Positions 61,658 to 64,000 of a stretch of DNA of 64,000 bases are shown here, one piece after another. This DNA is from Thermoplasmatota archaeon (GTDB lineage Archaea > Thermoplasmatota > JAKEGO01). Location of the stretch: NCBI GenBank assembly GCA_028279595.1, contig JANQNK010000003.1:240568-304567 (forward strand). Direction: 5' to 3'. Each line of letters starts with the position of its first letter. The stretch's first letter is position 1. The notes under the pieces were generated by a model. That model had not been told where the DNA came from. It made no database searches and saw nothing but the letters and a program-made list of their open reading frames with translations. A program made the translations under genes and the position numbers.

Positions 61658-62173
61658 TCACTGGTTCCAGGTACCGGTCTTGACGTCGATGCGCCAGGGG
61701 CTCGGCACCTTCATGCCGGCCTTCCTGAGGGCGCCCTTCGCGTGAACGATGTCCCGCTCGTCGACCCTGATCATCATGAGCGCCTGGTTCCTCTGGACCC
61801 TGGCAGCGGTGCTGACCGCCTTGCCGAAGGCTCGCCTCATCCCGTCGGAGACACGATCGGCCCCTGCGCCGACCGCCTGCTTGTTCTCCCTGAGGACGTG
61901 GTGCGGGAAGACAAGGACCTTGAAGTGGTAGTTCTGGACACCGACATGCTTGTGGAGGTACCTGTTGGCGGCGACACGAGCTGCTTCGAGGGACGTATGC
62001 CTGACCTGGCACCCTTCCTTGAGTACGAGGTAGGTCTCATGCTCGAACTTGCCCTTGACGTTGCCCAGGTCGAACTGCATTATCCTCGAACCTGGAATGC
62101 CACCCATGTACTTCCTTTGGGTGTAGGCGGGCCCGGTGATCCGCCTGTACATCTTCGCCGGTTTCCGCGACAT
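61658..62173 (-). CDS. rpl10e: Ribosomal protein L10e (uL16)
   Basis: 171 residues, the usual archaeal length. It sits at the base of the peptidyl-transferase centre near the A site. The match runs from end to end: MSRKPAKMYRRITGPAYTQR, IPGSRIMQFDLGN, LEAARVAANRYLHKHVG and HVLRENKQAVGAGADRVSDG, the last being the family's central signature. The TATA box is 26 nt from the ATG, so the message is leaderless. Confidence 0.96.
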   Translation of the reverse strand: MSRKPAKMYRRITGPAYTQRKYMGGIPGSRIMQFDLGNVKGKFEHETYLVLKEGCQVRHTSLEAARVAANRYLHKHVGVQNYHFKVLVFPHHVLRENKQAVGAGADRVSDGMRRAFGKAVSTAARVQRNQALMMIRVDERDIVHAKGALRKAGMKVPSPWRIDVKTGTWNQ

Positions 62174-62190
62174 GGGGCGCTGTAAAGGGT

Positions 62191-62205
62191 CATTATTTAT
62201 ATCAT
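62191..62205 (-). promoter_or_regulatory. TATA box for rpl10e
   Basis: Minus-strand ATGATATAAATAATG is centred about 26 nt upstream of the ATG at 62173. Confidence 0.65.
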
Positions 62206-62237
62206 TTGCGCTTTTTTACACGGCGTAAGTAGTAAGG

Positions 62238-62287
62238 TTTATATCCTTTTACGGGAATAGCTCGATAACCTGCTCAGTCAGAGCTAT
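62238..62287 (+). promoter_or_regulatory. TATA box and stem in the leader of the right-edge surface gene
   Basis: TTTATAT at 62238-62244 predicts transcription from about 62268. ATAGCTC (62257-62263) and GAGCTAT (62281-62287) are perfectly complementary across 17 nt, and GCTC-AGTCA-GAGC inside offers a competing hairpin. The first stem would include DNA upstream of the predicted start, so it may act as a dyad operator instead. A GGGTGA Shine-Dalgarno follows at about 62311. Confidence 0.4.
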
Positions 62288-62322
62288 CGCTATATCTCTG
62301 ATTGGTCAAGGGGTGAAATGAC

Positions 62323-64000
62323 ATGAAAGGAACCTATATGTGGTTGATAGGCGCCCTCGTCGGGGTGCTTGTGCTTGTAATGCTGGGCTCAACGGCCCAG
62401 GCTGGAGATGTTTTCTTGGACGACTGGGAGGACGGAGACATGTCCCTCCCGGACGATCTGGATGGCAACTCCGGAGACAAAGACGGATGGTATACCACCG
62501 ACTCGTTGACCTGGTACTACGATTCGGGTTGGGGTATGAACGATGACGGCTACACCTCGTATGACACCCAGGACCCGTACGAGGGAGACTACTGCGTTCT
62601 TGGTCAGCTCTACGGGTATGGCGACAACAATACCCTTTATATGTACATCGACCTGACCAACTCCGTAGAGTACGATTACACGCCGGGAGACGATGTTTGG
62701 ATATCATTCTGGTACACGTTCACCGAGTACCGCCCATCCTTCTCGTACCCGACGACCTCGCTCTACATGTACATCTACGACGCCGATGACGATTCGTACA
62801 CGACGGTCTGGACCGGCGACGTCACGAACACCGACTACTATCCCGTGCCTGGCTCGGGAGAGGACATCTGGAAGCACGTGGACGTCGACATCTCGGACTA
62901 CATAACGACGACCACCGGCGAGTACACGGAGATCTACATCTGCCAGAAGACAACCACCACTGGCTACGTTTATCCGTACAGGAACTACGCCAAGCTCGAC
63001 TACATCGAGTTCGACATCAAGGACTATCCTGACTTCGCGGTCGACAACATCACCGCGACACCCGACTATGCCGAGATGGGCACTGACGCCTTCGTCAAGG
63101 CAGCGGTCAGGAACGACGGTCACACCCAGTACACCCTCGACATCAGTGTCGAAATGAACGTCGCTGATTCGGACGGGACCGTGCTGGACACCCAGACGGC
63201 CACCATCACCGAGGACCTCGATGTGAACGAGTGGGTGTGGGTCTACTTCAACGTCAGCGAGTCCACCACCAACGGCTTCGAGGTATTCAACATCACCGTC
63301 GAGATCGACATGGGCACTGACGTCGACTCGTACGACGATATGAAGATGGCCCAGATCACGAGATACTGGGTCAAATGGTGGGAGAGCTACGAAACGGGCG
63401 ACATGGAGGCGCCATTGCCAGCAGAACATGGCTGGTGGGTCACCGATCCCCTCGGAGACAACGGCGGCGGCTACCAGGACGGCGGCGCCGGCCTGACCTC
63501 CGATTCGCAGTACTCCTCACCGACCGGTTGGGACAGGGCCTACGACGGCGATTACGCCATGATCGAGAGGGTCGCCAGGTACGAGAATCCCGCAGTCCTC
63601 GATGTTTCCGCATATGTCTCCTTCAACATGACAGGATGGGACAATGTCGGCATCGGGTTCTACTACGATATCTACCTGACCAGTTCCACGTATTACCAAC
63701 CCTACTACTTCGCTGAGGTGCTCGCCAGCGACGACGGCGGATCCTCATGGGTCTCGCTGGACACCGATTTCAAGAAGGACCTCACCGTCAACAACTGGGA
63801 GCCCAAGTCCTACGACATCTCGGGCAACCCGAACATCGACATGACGGACAACGTCACCCTCAGGTTCCGGTGGCGCTGCACGTACTCGTATCGGGCCTAT
63901 CCGTACTACTACTTCAAGTTCGATGCGCTCACCCTGACCGGTGATCCCCTCGACAAGGATGTCGCGATGAGGGGCATTGGAATCCCGGGCAACACTGTCA
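62323..64000 (+). CDS. Secreted Tyr/Asp-rich surface protein, C-terminus off the right edge
   Basis: Open to the end of the window (about 559 codons), so absent from the ORF track; translated by hand. The signal peptide is MKGTYMWLIGALVGVLVLVM...TAQA with GGGTGA 6 nt upstream of the ATG. A jelly-roll-like segment (WYTTDSLTWYYDSGWG, TYDTQDPYEGDYC), rich in Tyr and Asp, is followed near residues 240-345 by a CARDB-like domain (FAVDNITATPDYAEMGTDAF). Another jelly-roll-like segment begins near residue 360 (GDMEAPLPAEHGWWVTDPLG) and includes ASDDGGSSWVSLDTDF. The plan is close to the CARDB and jelly-roll part of the subtilase, but no catalytic residues are seen so far. Anchor and function are off the window. 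Confidence 0.78.
   Translation, partial: MKGTYMWLIGALVGVLVLVMLGSTAQAGDVFLDDWEDGDMSLPDDLDGNSGDKDGWYTTDSLTWYYDSGWGMNDDGYTSYDTQDPYEGDYCVLGQLYGYGDNNTLYMYIDLTNSVEYDYTPGDDVWISFWYTFTEYRPSFSYPTTSLYMYIYDADDDSYTTVWTGDVTNTDYYPVPGSGEDIWKHVDVDISDYITTTTGEYTEIYICQKTTTTGYVYPYRNYAKLDYIEFDIKDYPDFAVDNITATPDYAEMGTDAFVKAAVRNDGHTQYTLDISVEMNVADSDGTVLDTQTATITEDLDVNEWVWVYFNVSESTTNGFEVFNITVEIDMGTDVDSYDDMKMAQITRYWVKWWESYETGDMEAPLPAEHGWWVTDPLGDNGGGYQDGGAGLTSDSQYSSPTGWDRAYDGDYAMIERVARYENPAVLDVSAYVSFNMTGWDNVGIGFYYDIYLTSSTYYQPYYFAEVLASDDGGSSWVSLDTDFKKDLTVNNWEPKSYDISGNPNIDMTDNVTLRFRWRCTYSYRAYPYYYFKFDALTLTGDPLDKDVAMRGIGIPGNTV

Noticed and set aside
1-64000. tRNA or rRNA genes
   Set aside because: I looked through the intergenic stretches for GGTTCGA-type T-loops with matching acceptor stems and for rRNA blocks and saw none. 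A covariance-model scan would be needed to exclude a degenerate tRNA.

Overview
The window comes from an archaeon with GC-rich DNA. The evidence is eIF-1A beside a RIO1 kinase, ribosomal protein L10e, a PAC2-type proteasome-assembly homologue, a DUF59 protein, a Bat-type HTH regulator, and AT-rich TATA boxes placed about 26 nt upstream of leaderless starts. A Thermoplasmatota lineage is my best guess from this mix, but that is inference; no rRNA is present to settle it. I found no tRNA, rRNA, CRISPR array, insertion sequence or integrase.

Layout. 1-4.35 kb (minus): the N-terminal 1,450 residues of a giant multi-PAS/GAF sensor that runs off the left edge. 4.4-7.8 kb (minus): a tiny zinc-ribbon protein, an ABC-2 type exporter (permease and ATPase) and an 8-TM membrane protein. 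7.9-30.8 kb (plus): the most striking part, three tandem paralogous secreted beta-helix giants (about 2,800, 2,400 and 1,700 residues) followed by a seven-bladed beta-propeller protein. All four end in the same membrane-proximal domain and the same PEFG - hydrophobic helix - Arg-rich tail. 30.9-32.4 kb: a Bat-type regulator, a DUF488 protein and a DUF59 protein. 32.4-49.5 kb: more envelope proteins. These are a giant subtilase with about 12 Ig-like domains (minus), a beta-propeller protein with a long thrombospondin-type-3 calcium-repeat stalk and a cytoplasmic helical domain, and an Ig-repeat protein with two thioredoxin active sites and a cytoplasmic zinc ribbon, coupled to a small anchored protein.

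49.6-62.2 kb is mostly housekeeping: PAC2 protein, ornithine carbamoyltransferase, serine hydroxymethyltransferase, a coiled-coil protein, FolC, RIO1, eIF-1A, a histone-deacetylase-family enzyme, zinc-ribbon/4-TM membrane proteins, a pair of PhoU-TrkA_C proteins, and ribosomal protein L10e. At 62.3 kb another secreted protein starts and runs off the right edge.

How it fits together. About 40 of 64 kb encodes secreted or surface-anchored proteins, so this is a cell-surface locus set among core genes. The three giants differ in length by whole numbers of a roughly 350-residue module (4, 3 and 1 full modules by my anchor count). Their upstream regions all carry a TATA box, a GC-rich inverted repeat and a GGTGA(T)-type Shine-Dalgarno site, while most other genes in the window look leaderless. 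The subtilase and the double-thioredoxin protein could process or fold the neighbouring surface proteins, but that link is inference from proximity only.
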